Source: an uncultured Christensenella sp.
Lineage (GTDB): Bacteria; Bacillota; Clostridia; Christensenellales; Pumilibacteraceae
DNA length: 61,133 nt
Reading direction: 5' to 3'
Assembly: GCA_949948785.1 (NCBI GenBank)
Contig: CATLGX010000004.1
Location: 1 to 61,133, forward strand
Below the pieces are notes generated by a model. The model ran no database searches, was not told the DNA's origin, and saw nothing but the letters and a program-made list of their open reading frames with translations. This document shows, one piece after another, positions 1-9,532 of this stretch (positions are counted from its first letter, which is position 1; every line of letters starts with the position of its first letter). The position numbers and the translations under genes were made by a program.

Positions 1-3000
1 GTGCTGATTGCCGCGCTCGATACATAATTGTCCAAAAGATTGCCGTTGTCGTTATTCGCGCCGACAAACGATACCGTAACATCGGAAAGACTGTTGTTGC
101 CCGCAAGTTCGTTTAGTCCTATTGTCAGCGTGTGCGCGCCGTCGGCGTAATGATAGCCTTTGAACACTGTGGCGATAGTGGGCGTTGCCGTCGTTGTTTC
201 GCCTTCTTTGGGCTTGACTGCGTCGGCTATTATCTTTTGTATGTCTAAGTGCGCAACGGACAGGTCTCTGCTGAGCGGAACAAGATAGAATAGGAATTCG
301 TACATGAATTTTTCCATATCGGACGACATCATTTTCATGAACTGTTCGACTGTGTATTTAACGTACACTCGTTCGCATTCGAAGAAAGTCTTTTTTGTCG
401 CACCTATGCCGAGAAATCCGCCGTAAGAAAGTTCTTTGCTCGCCCAGCTCTTGACGCCGTCCAAATACAAAATATCGTCGTAGAAATACAGCCGCGTCGA
501 AAGGTCGCCTACGACCTGCATTCCGAACGCCGTGCAGTCCTTGAATTTCAGTTCGACAAACGCCGCCGTCTTAAATTGAGGTTCGTTTTTGTTTTGCGCC
601 TGTTCGGGCGAGAGCAGTCCGAGCGCGACGCGTTCCGCTTTATCGAACAGCTTGACTTTTACGTCGTAATGAATGGGAACGTCCGCGAGATTCAGAGAGC
701 CTAAGTGCAGATTGAGCGTTATCGTGTCGCTCGTATCCACGCCGCCTATGGCAAATTCCATCAGATTGGCGGTGTTGAGTACGTCGAACAGCAGATGTTT
801 GACATTGGAGAAATCGGAATACGTTGTTTTGTCTTTGCCGTCGGAAACGTTTTCGAGCGCGCTAATGGCGGGTGCGATAACTACATTGCCGCCCGCAGTG
901 AACGATACGTCGATATTGTCTATTACCGCCGTATTTACGTCGAGATTGCTTACCGTAAAGCCGTCGAGTATGCCTTTGCCGTGTGCGTTTACGTCTTGCG
1001 ACACCAAAATTTTGGCAACGCCGTTCCCGTCCGTCGTAAGTTTGTTGCTAACCGTTGCGCCCAGCTTTCCGTTTTCGCTTGTGAGTGCAATGCCGTTTAC
1101 GATGTCCGAGAATTTATCGACCGTGATTTCGGTTATTTCGGTTTTGTCGGGATTCTGTGTCGTTTCGGTTTTGCCGAACCTTGCCGCGGCTTGTTTGAGC
1201 AGAGCTTTGATTTGCTCCATGCTGCCGAGGAGCGCGTCAATCTTTTGCTCGCGCGTCGCGTCCGTCATAGCGTCGGGGGCTTTTACGAGATTCCATGCTT
1301 CGCCCAAGTCGCCGAGCGCCGCTTTCGCGTTGATGAGAAGCGCGACCAAATTGTTAATCGTATCGCGAACGCCGTCCATGCCGACTATTTCCATCGAGCG
1401 GAATATTTCGGAATCTATTTCGACGCGGTATTCCTCGGGAATAATCGTGTCGATTGTAACGTCGTTTACACCGAGTATTTTGAGTACGGACGCGAGTATT
1501 TGCATTACCGAGCCGTAATCGATTGATATGTTTTCGCCGTAGCCCGTTTTGGATTCCGTGTACGAAAGGAACGCGACCTTGTCATAAAGTTTTCCGCTCG
1601 ACGCGGCGGTGTAGTTTGTGAGCACATACAGCGCGAGGGTAATATCGCCCGTATTCTCGGAAATTCCCGAAAGTTTGATGTGCGCTTCGAGATTGACGTC
1701 GTAACCGCCTTTCGCGTTCTTTGCGAAAATGCCTTTTAAGACGGGCAGGGCGGTTTCGCCGTTTTTAACCGCCGTCGCGGATATCGTTTTTCCCGCAACG
1801 GTCGTCGACGTGCCGTCGGCGTTTTGGACAACCGTATCTTTTTCTTTGTAGTTAAAGTCGAATTTGTCTATTTCAAACGTTATGTTCCCGTCGTTGTCGG
1901 TTGTGGTAAACGTATGAACGATGTTGTTTATCAGCTCGATATAGTCGAGCAGAGAAACATAGTTCCCGCTGTTTTCGGGCGCTGTTATGCCGAATGCGGT
2001 ATCGGAGAAAGTCGGCGTGCCTATTGCCGCATGCACCGCCATGCCCGAAATTTCGGTTTCGATAACAAGTTCCGAAAGCGCAGTTTTGTCTGCCGAGAGG
2101 AACGGAGCAATCGTTACGGTCAGATTTTCGGCAGCTTCGAACCCGATTACGGGCGTTTTGCCTTTCATATAAAGTTGCAACATGTCGGCAAGCGCTTTGA
2201 CCGCCGACGGCGCGCCGTTATAGTCGTGCAGCTTGCCGAACAGCAACGCGGCTTTGCTTTCGATTGTGTCCGCGCTGCCGAGCGAAGAGAATCTGTCTAT
2301 AATAAGTCCGATATCGCTCAGCGAGCTTAATCCTTCTTCGAGCCCCAAAAGAATTGCGAGTTCTTCCGACAGATAGGCGGGGAGGTGTTCGGCGAGTATC
2401 GCGTGTATGCGCGCAATGTCGTTTGCTCCGTCGCTTCCGTCGAGCGCAAATTTAAGCTCGATTGTTCCGAGTTTTATGTAAAGCGTTCCGCCGACGTAAG
2501 TTATGTCTATCTTATCGCCGAGAAGTTCGATTGACGCGCGGACTGAAAGCGGGTTGAAATCGATTTCCGCCTTGCCCGTAATCGAAAGCCGTTTGTTATC
2601 GTCCGTCAGTACGTAAGCGTTTATTCCGAGCGACAGAGACTCTGCCGTCGTCGCGGTGTTTACGAGCGACATGACGGGCACGGCATAATAGACGAGGTCG
2701 TCGAGCGCGATATAGCCGTTGCCGTTCACCGAGACTTGCTGTGCGTTCTTGTTCTGTATTTCGAGGCGCGCGGCGAACGTTGTGCCGTCTGTCGCGCGGA
2801 TAGCTTTGAGCGCGCCGTTTTCGTCGAGTTCGGCGTCGAAGTTCAAGTCGAGCGTTATGTCGTTCTCCGTGTCCTTCGCGTATACCGCTTCGATTGAAAG
2901 TCCCGCGAACTTGCCGTCGGTGTTTATAATGCCGAGCGTTGCGCTCGCGTCGATTCCGACCGGCGCAAGGTCTATTTTCGCGTTAAATCCGACCGACGTT

Positions 3001-6000
3001 TTTTCGAGTGAAATACGCGAAGAAAGCAGTTTTTCGGGCGAGGCGAGAATGTCCGCAATCGCAGACGAGCCGATGTTTATGACGTCGCCGAGCTGCGGAA
3101 CCGCCTCTGCAAGCTTGCCGAGCAACGCGTCAAGTTCCGCTTTGTCCGTGCCGCAAGACAGCATTATATCGCCGTTGTTTACGTCGACGTAGATTTTGTC
3201 GGCTGCGTAAACGATTGAAATAGGCAAGTCTCCGACCGTGAGCGAAATTTCCGCCGACAGCCCCGCGTTTTGCGAGGGAAGGGCGAGCGTGATGTCTCCG
3301 TTTACGTCAACGCCGAACACGGTAGCGGTCAAGCCGAGTTTCAAGCCTTTCATATCGGCAAGCGGCATAACCGCGTCGACGAGAGGTAAAACGTCTGCGA
3401 CCGAGACGAACTCGCCGTCGGGCGTTGCGATGTCGGCGTCCGCCGTTATATCGTACAGTCGAGCGTCAACCGAGGTTTGACCTGCTTCCGCTTTTATGCC
3501 GAGCGACGAAAGGTCGGTTGCGGCGTTCGCCGTGATTGTAACGTTTTTACCCGTTATCGGCAACAGCGATATGTTCATTTCGATGTTTTTATCCGCCGCG
3601 CGAAGCGTTACCGCCGACAGAATACCGTCAAGCATTGTTCGAATATCTTCGAGCGCGGGCGGTTTTGCGCCTATTAACATGTCTTTAAGCGCGCCGTCGA
3701 GGTCGCCCGCGATTTCGAGTGCCGGCATAATCGCGGCGTAAACCTTTTCGGGAAGTACGGATTTGAGTTTTTCGCATGCCGCGCGCATATCGTCGAGCGA
3801 CGCGCAAAGTTTCGCGTCGATTCCTCCGTCCGCTACAATGTACGCGGTTTTGCCGATTATCGTTATTTGCGCCGTTACCGCGGGAACGTTGTCGCCGACG
3901 AGCGTGTCGAGCGCAAGCCGAAGTTTTATTCCGTCGAGTCCGCCGTTGAGGTCGATTGCGAACGTGCCGCCGAAGTTGTATTCGCCGTATTGCACGTCGA
4001 ACTTCGCCGACAGAACTTTTGCCGCGATGACGTCGGCAAGTTTATCGATTGTCGGAATAAATTCTTTCGCGTCGCTGTACGTTTCGGGGTGTTCTACCGT
4101 TATTTTAACTTCGTCGGGAGTGCGCGCAGTAACCGTGCAGTCTATATCGAGTTTCACGCCGCCGATTTCGCCGTCTACCGTTACCGTGCCGTTTTTGACG
4201 TCTGCGGCGAGAATAATACGATTGTCGTTTATTACTGCCGTGAGAGTAATCACGCCGTTTTCGACGGATACTTTTTCGACGGCGGACAGAACGGCAGGAA
4301 TTACCGCCGTTATGTCGATATTCGATAAGTCGGGTGCGGCGGGCAGTATTGCGGAAATATTTATGCCGAGCGCTTTAAGAAGTTTTTCCGCGGCGGGTTT
4401 GAACGCGGCTGCGTCGGCGGTGTCGAATTTGAATTTGATATTGCCGACCGATACGTACGCGACGCCGTCGGAGTATGTCGCGTCGAGCGTTTGGTCGAGC
4501 GCGGTAATTTTAAGCGCCGCGCCGAGCTGCCCGTTTGCGAGCGCCGCGCCTATTCTTCCGTCGAGAAGAATGTCCGCGCCGCCGACAGTCGCTTTTCCGT
4601 TTATCTCGATGTCGAGCGCGTCGGCATTTGCATAGCCGAGAATAAACGGAATAAGCCCGGGAAGTTCTTTCGCGTCTATGTAATCTATATCGAGCGGCGC
4701 CACTTCGCGTTGGGAGGGCGCGGTTATGTCGAAGTCGAGCGCCGCGTCCAGTTTAACGTCGAATATGTCGAGCGAGAAGTCGAGCGCAAGCCCCGTGAGC
4801 GCGTTGCCGTCGCGCGAGATTTTAAGCGTTACGGGCGCGCCGAGTATGCGCAAGCCCAAAGTTATTCCGCTCTCGTCCGCTTCGAGACTTTTAGCCGTGC
4901 TTATCCAGTCGTCTATCGTCGCGGGCAGGAGCGCTTTTATCTTGTCGAGCAATCCCGCGTCGAGATTGATATAACGCTTCAATTCTTCGATAAGCGCGGG
5001 AATATCTTCGGCGTTCGCTTTGACGCCGACTTTTCCGACGGAAGCGTAAAGCGCGTCGTTGACATACTTGACGGACAGATTTTGTCCGAAGAGCGAAACC
5101 GTCGCGTCGACGGCGGACAGGGATTCGAACCCGTCGCGCGCTATGTAAGCGTCGAGCGATACCGTGTTGCCGTTGAGCGTAATATCGCCCTTTATGCCGT
5201 ACGCGTCGTTGTCGAGCACCGTCGATATTGCGGCGGGAACGAGGTCGATAACGGGCGAGAGGTCGGCATAGCTCTTGTCGGGCGTTTCGAATACGAGGTT
5301 TTTGGCGGGTTTCGCGTCAAGCGTTATGTGTCTGCCGAACGCGTCTACCGTGCCGGATATGGACACGAGGTCGTACGGTTCCGACGCTTTCAGCTTCATT
5401 TGCGCGTCTACTTTCGCCAAGCCTTCGAGTTCGAGCGGTATATGTATTATTGCGTACTTGTCGGTTTTTTCGAGGGTCATTCCCGACATGAAGTCTTCGC
5501 CGAAAAGCGAACCGAAATCGGGGAGCTGTATATCCGACGCGAACAACGACAGCAATGCTTTGACTGCGGGGTCGGAAATAAGCCCCGTCGCTTTTTCGAC
5601 GGGCAGATACCCTTTTATATCGTTAAGAGTTATGTACAGAACGTCGTCGGCACGCCCGACCGCGTCGCCTTTGCCGTACTCGACGTACAAGTCGCCGTAA
5701 CGCGCGCGAACGTTCATCGTGCCGATATTGAGCGACAGTTTGAGGTTTTTGATATTGATGTCGCCGACCGCTATATTTGCGGAAAGGTCGAGGTTTTCGG
5801 CGCCGGAAATGTACTTGCCGAATGCGTACTGCAAATAGTCGGCCGCGCCGGGTTCCGCAGGCAGAACGTCTCCGCCTATGTCGTCCATGTGCGATTCGAA
5901 AAATTCCTGTTCGGGCAGAACGATGTCGCGATTGCCGATTTCCGAAAAAGTTTCCGTAAGCGTGGAATTGCATATCAGCGCGCCGATACCCTTTATCTCG

Positions 6001-6929
6001 ATGCCGTACGTTTCGCGTACGCGCACCGATATGGGATACCAATTTTCGTCTATTTTGATTGTTACGACGACCGAACCGTTGCTCGCGCTGCTGTAATCGG
6101 GATTTTGCGCCGAGCCTGCGAGCGTGCGGGTTTCGTTTCGCGAATACAGCGTCGCCGACACGGGGTCGAGCGTCAGCGTGAATTGATAATTGCCGTCGTC
6201 GTCGGGTACGAGCGTTTGCGGCACGTCAAACGTTATTACTTCGGTCGCTCCGCCGACGGCGGCGTCGTTCCGACTCGTTTGGGAAAGGGTGGCATGCTTT
6301 TGATTGGCGTTGTCGTCGCGTACCGATTTGATTGTAACGCCGTAGTCCTTATCGGGGTCTTCCGTAACCGAAAGGACCTGCTTTGTCAGCTCGTTGGGAA
6401 TTAGTCCGTACAACTCGCCGAACTTATCCGTAATGTCCCGCGCGCTGTTGGCGAATTTTGCCGTCTTGCCGCTTACGCTGGTTGCCGGACGGTAGAGCAC
6501 GCGCGTGCCGTCTATATACTTTTGCTCCGCAACGCTTTTCGCCCACGAGCTTGAAATCGATTGTGTGAAAATCTTTTCGCCTTTGACGACGCGGGTGTTG
6601 TACACGTCCTGGTTGTAGCTCAGTCCCGCGCCGAGCTCGGCTTCGACCTTACCCACCGTTTCGCCGCGGAAATAACGCGACATGTAAAGTCTTTGCGCAG
6701 TGTATTTGACGTTGGAAACGAGGTCGTGGTCGGCGGGGGTGGTGCCGTCTTCGGGTACGTCGTCATACATGCAGATGCGTTGACCGATTGCCGAATGTTT
6801 GGTGTTGTCGGAACTAAGACCCGAAAATCCCGTCATCAGCGATACCGCAATGACGGTGCACAGAATAAAGACCATTATCAGTCGGCGCTTGGTGTACGCC
6901 GACTTGCTTTTCAATAAATTTTTAGACAT
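1..6929 (-). CDS. Giant secreted/membrane-anchored repetitive beta/alpha protein (partial; continues beyond left edge, >=2309 aa)
   Basis: Minus frame from ATG at 6929 (MSKNLLKSKSAYTKRRLIMVFILCTVIAVSLMTGFSG..., N-terminal TM/signal) read open to base 3. Recurrent motif Y-x3-LYV-x-VG-xIxVKF followed by an amphipathic helix. The ORF track shows only antisense ORFs here because this ORF is truncated by the window edge. Confidence 0.9.
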   Translation of the reverse strand, partial: MSKNLLKSKSAYTKRRLIMVFILCTVIAVSLMTGFSGLSSDNTKHSAIGQRICMYDDVPEDGTTPADHDLVSNVKYTAQRLYMSRYFRGETVGKVEAELGAGLSYNQDVYNTRVVKGEKIFTQSISSSWAKSVAEQKYIDGTRVLYRPATSVSGKTAKFANSARDITDKFGELYGLIPNELTKQVLSVTEDPDKDYGVTIKSVRDDNANQKHATLSQTSRNDAAVGGATEVITFDVPQTLVPDDDGNYQFTLTLDPVSATLYSRNETRTLAGSAQNPDYSSASNGSVVVTIKIDENWYPISVRVRETYGIEIKGIGALICNSTLTETFSEIGNRDIVLPEQEFFESHMDDIGGDVLPAEPGAADYLQYAFGKYISGAENLDLSANIAVGDINIKNLKLSLNIGTMNVRARYGDLYVEYGKGDAVGRADDVLYITLNDIKGYLPVEKATGLISDPAVKALLSLFASDIQLPDFGSLFGEDFMSGMTLEKTDKYAIIHIPLELEGLAKVDAQMKLKASEPYDLVSISGTVDAFGRHITLDAKPAKNLVFETPDKSYADLSPVIDLVPAAISTVLDNDAYGIKGDITLNGNTVSLDAYIARDGFESLSAVDATVSLFGQNLSVKYVNDALYASVGKVGVKANAEDIPALIEELKRYINLDAGLLDKIKALLPATIDDWISTAKSLEADESGITLGLRILGAPVTLKISRDGNALTGLALDFSLDIFDVKLDAALDFDITAPSQREVAPLDIDYIDAKELPGLIPFILGYANADALDIEINGKATVGGADILLDGRIGAALANGQLGAALKITALDQTLDATYSDGVAYVSVGNIKFKFDTADAAAFKPAAEKLLKALGINISAILPAAPDLSNIDITAVIPAVLSAVEKVSVENGVITLTAVINDNRIILAADVKNGTVTVDGEIGGVKLDIDCTVTARTPDEVKITVEHPETYSDAKEFIPTIDKLADVIAAKVLSAKFDVQYGEYNFGGTFAIDLNGGLDGIKLRLALDTLVGDNVPAVTAQITIIGKTAYIVADGGIDAKLCASLDDMRAACEKLKSVLPEKVYAAIMPALEIAGDLDGALKDMLIGAKPPALEDIRTMLDGILSAVTLRAADKNIEMNISLLPITGKNVTITANAATDLSSLGIKAEAGQTSVDARLYDITADADIATPDGEFVSVADVLPLVDAVMPLADMKGLKLGLTATVFGVDVNGDITLALPSQNAGLSAEISLTVGDLPISIVYAADKIYVDVNNGDIMLSCGTDKAELDALLGKLAEAVPQLGDVINIGSSAIADILASPEKLLSSRISLEKTSVGFNAKIDLAPVGIDASATLGIINTDGKFAGLSIEAVYAKDTENDITLDLNFDAELDENGALKAIRATDGTTFAARLEIQNKNAQQVSVNGNGYIALDDLVYYAVPVMSLVNTATTAESLSLGINAYVLTDDNKRLSITGKAEIDFNPLSVRASIELLGDKIDITYVGGTLYIKLGTIELKFALDGSDGANDIARIHAILAEHLPAYLSEELAILLGLEEGLSSLSDIGLIIDRFSSLGSADTIESKAALLFGKLHDYNGAPSAVKALADMLQLYMKGKTPVIGFEAAENLTVTIAPFLSADKTALSELVIETEISGMAVHAAIGTPTFSDTAFGITAPENSGNYVSLLDYIELINNIVHTFTTTDNDGNITFEIDKFDFNYKEKDTVVQNADGTSTTVAGKTISATAVKNGETALPVLKGIFAKNAKGGYDVNLEAHIKLSGISENTGDITLALYVLTNYTAASSGKLYDKVAFLSYTESKTGYGENISIDYGSVMQILASVLKILGVNDVTIDTIIPEEYRVEIDSEIFRSMEIVGMDGVRDTINNLVALLINAKAALGDLGEAWNLVKAPDAMTDATREQKIDALLGSMEQIKALLKQAAARFGKTETTQNPDKTEITEITVDKFSDIVNGIALTSENGKLGATVSNKLTTDGNGVAKILVSQDVNAHGKGILDGFTVSNLDVNTAVIDNIDVSFTAGGNVVIAPAISALENVSDGKDKTTYSDFSNVKHLLFDVLNTANLMEFAIGGVDTSDTITLNLHLGSLNLADVPIHYDVKVKLFDKAERVALGLLSPEQAQNKNEPQFKTAAFVELKFKDCTAFGMQVVGDLSTRLYFYDDILYLDGVKSWASKELSYGGFLGIGATKKTFFECERVYVKYTVEQFMKMMSSDMEKFMYEFLFYLVPLSRDLSVAHLDIQKIIADAVKPKEGETTTATPTIATVFKGYHYADGAHTLTIGLNELAGNNSLSDVTVSFVGANNDNGNLLDNYVSSAAIS

Positions 6930-7024
6930 ATGAGCAGCGTATGAATTACGTTTTTCCTTATTATGGGGAAGTTGCGACGTTTATACGCCCGTTCGCGCAC
7001 CCGTCGAAACTATCCTATGTGTGC

Positions 7025-7053
7025 ATTTTAACATTTTAACACGGTTTTGTCAA
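7025..7053 (-). promoter_or_regulatory. Sigma-A-type promoter for the giant gene
   Basis: Minus strand TTGACA (7053-7048), 17 nt spacer, TAAAAT (7030-7025). Confidence 0.6.
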
Positions 7054-7396
7054 TAATTTTTCAACATTTTAACGTATTTCTGTTTAAAAACAGCCGTTTA
7101 GGCTTCCGAAAACGCCAGAATGAAGATATTATCATAACGAAAATTGAGACATATTGAAAATTATAAATTTCGACAGAAAATAACAGATGTTTTTATAATG
7201 CAAAAGTTATCCATATATATAAATTTTTTGTCGAAACAACCACAATATATTGTGCACTCGGAACTTTTGTATAACACGACCGAAAAACGCGCTATTATTT
7301 TCATAATAAACGCGGTATGTTTTTGTAATTAAGCCGATTAAACGCGCCTATCGTATATAATTCGACCTACTTGCGTCGTATGCGGCGGTAAAACGG

Positions 7397-7425
7397 TTGA
7401 CAATGCGGTAAAAATATGTTAAAAT
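7397..7425 (+). promoter_or_regulatory. Promoter of tRNA-fMet-like gene
   Basis: TTGACA (7397-7402), 17 nt, TAAAAT (7420-7425), 13 nt before the tRNA 5' end. Confidence 0.65.
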
Positions 7426-7438
7426 CGTTTTATCCTGA

Positions 7439-7515
<77 letters not shown>

Positions 7516-7516
<1 letters not shown>

Positions 7517-7556
7517 AAAATCGGCAAGGCGCAAAAGCGCTCTGCCGATTTTTTCT
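7516..7556 (+). terminator. Intrinsic terminator after tRNA
   Basis: AAAATCGGCA...TGCCGATTTTTT hairpin with T-run. Confidence 0.8.
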
Positions 7557-7738
7557 TATTTGTCGGTCGACGTCGGTATTGTATGTTTCCGACGGGTGTC
7601 GAGAATAATCAGCGGAATATCGGCGGGCGTGGCTCGGATATATAAAATTAGTTCTTGACGGATTACCGAAAAAAATGTATAATATATGATAGCGCGGTAT
7701 ATGTACGCGCGAGCGATTTATAAACGGAGAAAACGTAT

Positions 7739-9532
7739 ATGACTGCGTACATAACGGCATACAGCGTAATACTCGCGCTAATAACGGCGGCAGTCGTTTC
7801 GCTGTGCGTTATATACGTGCGCGTCAAGGTCGGACGCGCCGAAGAAAAGTCGAAGGGCGCTGTCGTCGCCGACGACGGTTTGTTCGCGGATATATTCGGC
7901 AAGAGCGGGAATACGGCGTTTTTGATATTGCGCGCCGACACGCGCGAGCCTGTGTATATAAGCGTAAACGCCGCGGAATTTTTCGGCATGACGGCGCAAG
8001 CCGCATCCGCCGACATCGAGGCGGTCAAAAATCATATAGACAAAAAATTCGTGCGCGCGTTCGAACGCAAATATGCGGAGTGGGACGGAAGCGGCGTTTT
8101 TGAAACGGAGTTCGATTACGGCGACGGAAAGCACGCCAAATGCGACGCGTTTACCGCGGAACACGACGGTATAAAATACGTGGCGTTTTCGATTTCGGAC
8201 ATAACGGCGCAAAAGCGCGAGCTTTGCGATATGGGCGAACAGCTCGACGCGGCGCTCGAACAGGCCGCCGTAAAATCATCCTTTCTGTCGAGCATGAGCC
8301 ACGAGATACGCACGCCCATGAACGGCGTTATGGGCATGATGTCGCTTGCCAAAATGAATATAGACAATCCGGAAAAAGCTAAGAGTTATCTCGACCGCGC
8401 GGGCGACCTTTCCGTATTTCTTTTGGGCATGATAAACGACATTCTCGACATATCCAAAATCGAAAGCGGCAAAATGAAGCTGTTTAATACGCAAATCGAC
8501 GTTTTCGCTTTCGCCGAAAAAATACGCAATATGTTCAATGGTACGCTTACCGGCAAGGGCTTGACGTTCAGCGTAGAGACGGTGGACGTTGCGGCTCGCT
8601 ATCTCATGGGCGACGAAATGCGGCTTACGCAGGTTATAACGAATCTCGTTTCCAACGCGGGCAAGTTCACGCCTGTCGGCGGGCGCATCGACGTAACGTT
8701 CAAGCAGCTCGACCTAATCGGCGGAAAGTCTCAGCTCATGATTAGGGTGCGCGACACGGGCAAGGGCATTGCGCCCGAGAACATACGTAAGATAATGCGC
8801 CCGTTCGAACAGGAGGAGGCGTCTACCGCGCATAATTACGGCGGCACGGGATTGGGACTTGCAATCTGCGATAACATAGTGCGGCTTATGGGCGGCAACA
8901 TAGTCATCGACAGCGCGCTCGGCAAGGGTACCGATTTTTCGGTGTTCGTGGCGCTCCCGATAGCCGACATCGTACAGGACATTACGCAGCCCGTGGCTTT
9001 ACAGCCCGAAGAAGACGACGCGACGGAATTCGAGTACGACGGTTGCCGAATACTGCTTGCGGAGGATAACGAAGTAAATGCCGAGATTGCGGTGGAACTG
9101 CTCGAAAGCGACGGCGCAAAGGTTACTCTCGCGCACGACGGCCGCGAGGCGGCGGACATATTCGCAAGTTCGCCCGACGGCGCGTTCGACCTTTTGCTTC
9201 TCGATATACAGATGCCTCGGCTTAACGGAAGAGACGCGGCGCGCGAGATACGCGCGAGCGGCAAAGCCGACGCGTTGTCCGTGCCCATTATCGCGTTGTC
9301 CGCAGACGCTTTCAACGAAGACGTCAAGCTGTCCGAGGCGGCGGGTATGGACGCGCACGTATCGAAACCCATCGATTTCGACGCGTTGCGCAGGCGCGCA
9401 GGCGAAATTATTCGCGCCAAAAAGAAAGCCGAAGGCGCCCCGTCGACGGGAAAAACCGAACAATCCGATAATTCGGGAAATGCGGGCAAGTCCCGAAAAC
9501 CGAAGAAACCGAAAAAGGCGGACGGCGCATGA
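7739..9532 (+). CDS. Hybrid sensor histidine kinase (N-terminal TM, PAS-like, HisKA, HATPase_c, REC)
   Basis: H-box SSMSHEIRTPMNGVMGM; N/G boxes NLVSNAGKF, GTGLGLAI; receiver LLAEDNEVNAE...LLLLDIQMPRLNG. SD ggag upstream. Confidence 0.92.
   Translation: MTAYITAYSVILALITAAVVSLCVIYVRVKVGRAEEKSKGAVVADDGLFADIFGKSGNTAFLILRADTREPVYISVNAAEFFGMTAQAASADIEAVKNHIDKKFVRAFERKYAEWDGSGVFETEFDYGDGKHAKCDAFTAEHDGIKYVAFSISDITAQKRELCDMGEQLDAALEQAAVKSSFLSSMSHEIRTPMNGVMGMMSLAKMNIDNPEKAKSYLDRAGDLSVFLLGMINDILDISKIESGKMKLFNTQIDVFAFAEKIRNMFNGTLTGKGLTFSVETVDVAARYLMGDEMRLTQVITNLVSNAGKFTPVGGRIDVTFKQLDLIGGKSQLMIRVRDTGKGIAPENIRKIMRPFEQEEASTAHNYGGTGLGLAICDNIVRLMGGNIVIDSALGKGTDFSVFVALPIADIVQDITQPVALQPEEDDATEFEYDGCRILLAEDNEVNAEIAVELLESDGAKVTLAHDGREAADIFASSPDGAFDLLLLDIQMPRLNGRDAAREIRASGKADALSVPIIALSADAFNEDVKLSEAAGMDAHVSKPIDFDALRRRAGEIIRAKKKAEGAPSTGKTEQSDNSGNAGKSRKPKKPKKADGA

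Noticed and set aside
673-6917. Many long plus-strand ORFs (e.g. 4491-6404, 3763-4635, 705-1526)
   Set aside because: Antisense to the continuous minus-strand giant gene; overlapping, often Arg/Tyr/Val- or Ser-biased mirror ORFs without promoter/SD logic.
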